A stretch of DNA of 5,306 nucleotides from an uncultured Halomicronema sp. (GTDB taxonomy: Bacteria > Cyanobacteriota > Cyanobacteriia > Phormidesmidales > Phormidesmidaceae), in NCBI GenBank assembly GCA_937897665.1, contig CALCPB010000185.1:1-5306 (forward strand), in the 5' to 3' direction. Every line of letters begins with the position of its first letter. Position 1 is the stretch's first letter. This document shows positions 5,240 to 5,306 of this stretch, one piece after another. Both the position numbers and the translations under genes were made by a program. The notes beneath the pieces were generated by a model. It saw only the letters and a list, made by a program, of their open reading frames with translations, made no database searches and had not been told where the DNA came from.

Positions 5240-5306
5240 GTTCCAACGATGTCCCTATTAGGTTGCCCACCTTTGAGGACGGGTTTCGTCAGCGATATAA
5301 ATTTTC

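Overview
The window looks like chromosomal DNA from a cyanobacterium. The palindrome GCGATCGC (HIP1), typical of many cyanobacterial genomes, occurs five times (1173, 2018, 2925, 3955, 5140), where chance predicts about 0.1. The gene families also fit: an arsenosugar-type radical SAM enzyme, a cyanobacterial VTT membrane protein and an OmpR-type two-component pair. Gene starts with weak or absent Shine-Dalgarno sequences fit as well. The sequence alone does not give genus or species.

Layout from left to right. Positions 1-281 hold no convincing gene. They carry an 11-bp inverted repeat framing a 233-bp segment and a probable terminator for the leftward operon. From 2405 down to 282 lies a minus-strand operon: a membrane sensor histidine kinase, then 3 bp later an OmpR/PhoB-type response regulator whose ribosome binding site lies in the kinase's last codons. 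A 217-bp divergent intergenic region (2406-2622) carries CTCAG-type repeats in helical phase and a small palindrome. Rightward from 2623 come arsS (arsenosugar-biosynthesis radical SAM enzyme, 337 aa) and, 108 bp later, a TVP38/TMEM64 (VTT/DedA superfamily) membrane protein of 270 aa. The gap 4558-4790 has two strong hairpins. The second is a good terminator for the last gene (5174 down to 4791, minus strand), which encodes a small secreted, four-cysteine, extremely acidic protein with a PPC-like pattern. Its upstream region carries an inverted repeat.

How the genes may work together. ArsS is known to convert dimethylated arsenic plus S-adenosylmethionine into dimethylarsinoyl-deoxyadenosine, the precursor of arsenosugars and, in cyanobacteria, arsenosugar phospholipids. 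VTT-domain proteins are related to lipid scramblases and DedA lipid transporters. The arsS-VTT pair therefore suggests a membrane or lipid step downstream of arsenic detoxification. That is inference: neither the methyltransferase ArsM nor an arsenic sensor is in the window. The two-component system is divergent from arsS and may or may not control it. The remaining genes look like ordinary cyanobacterial chromosome.
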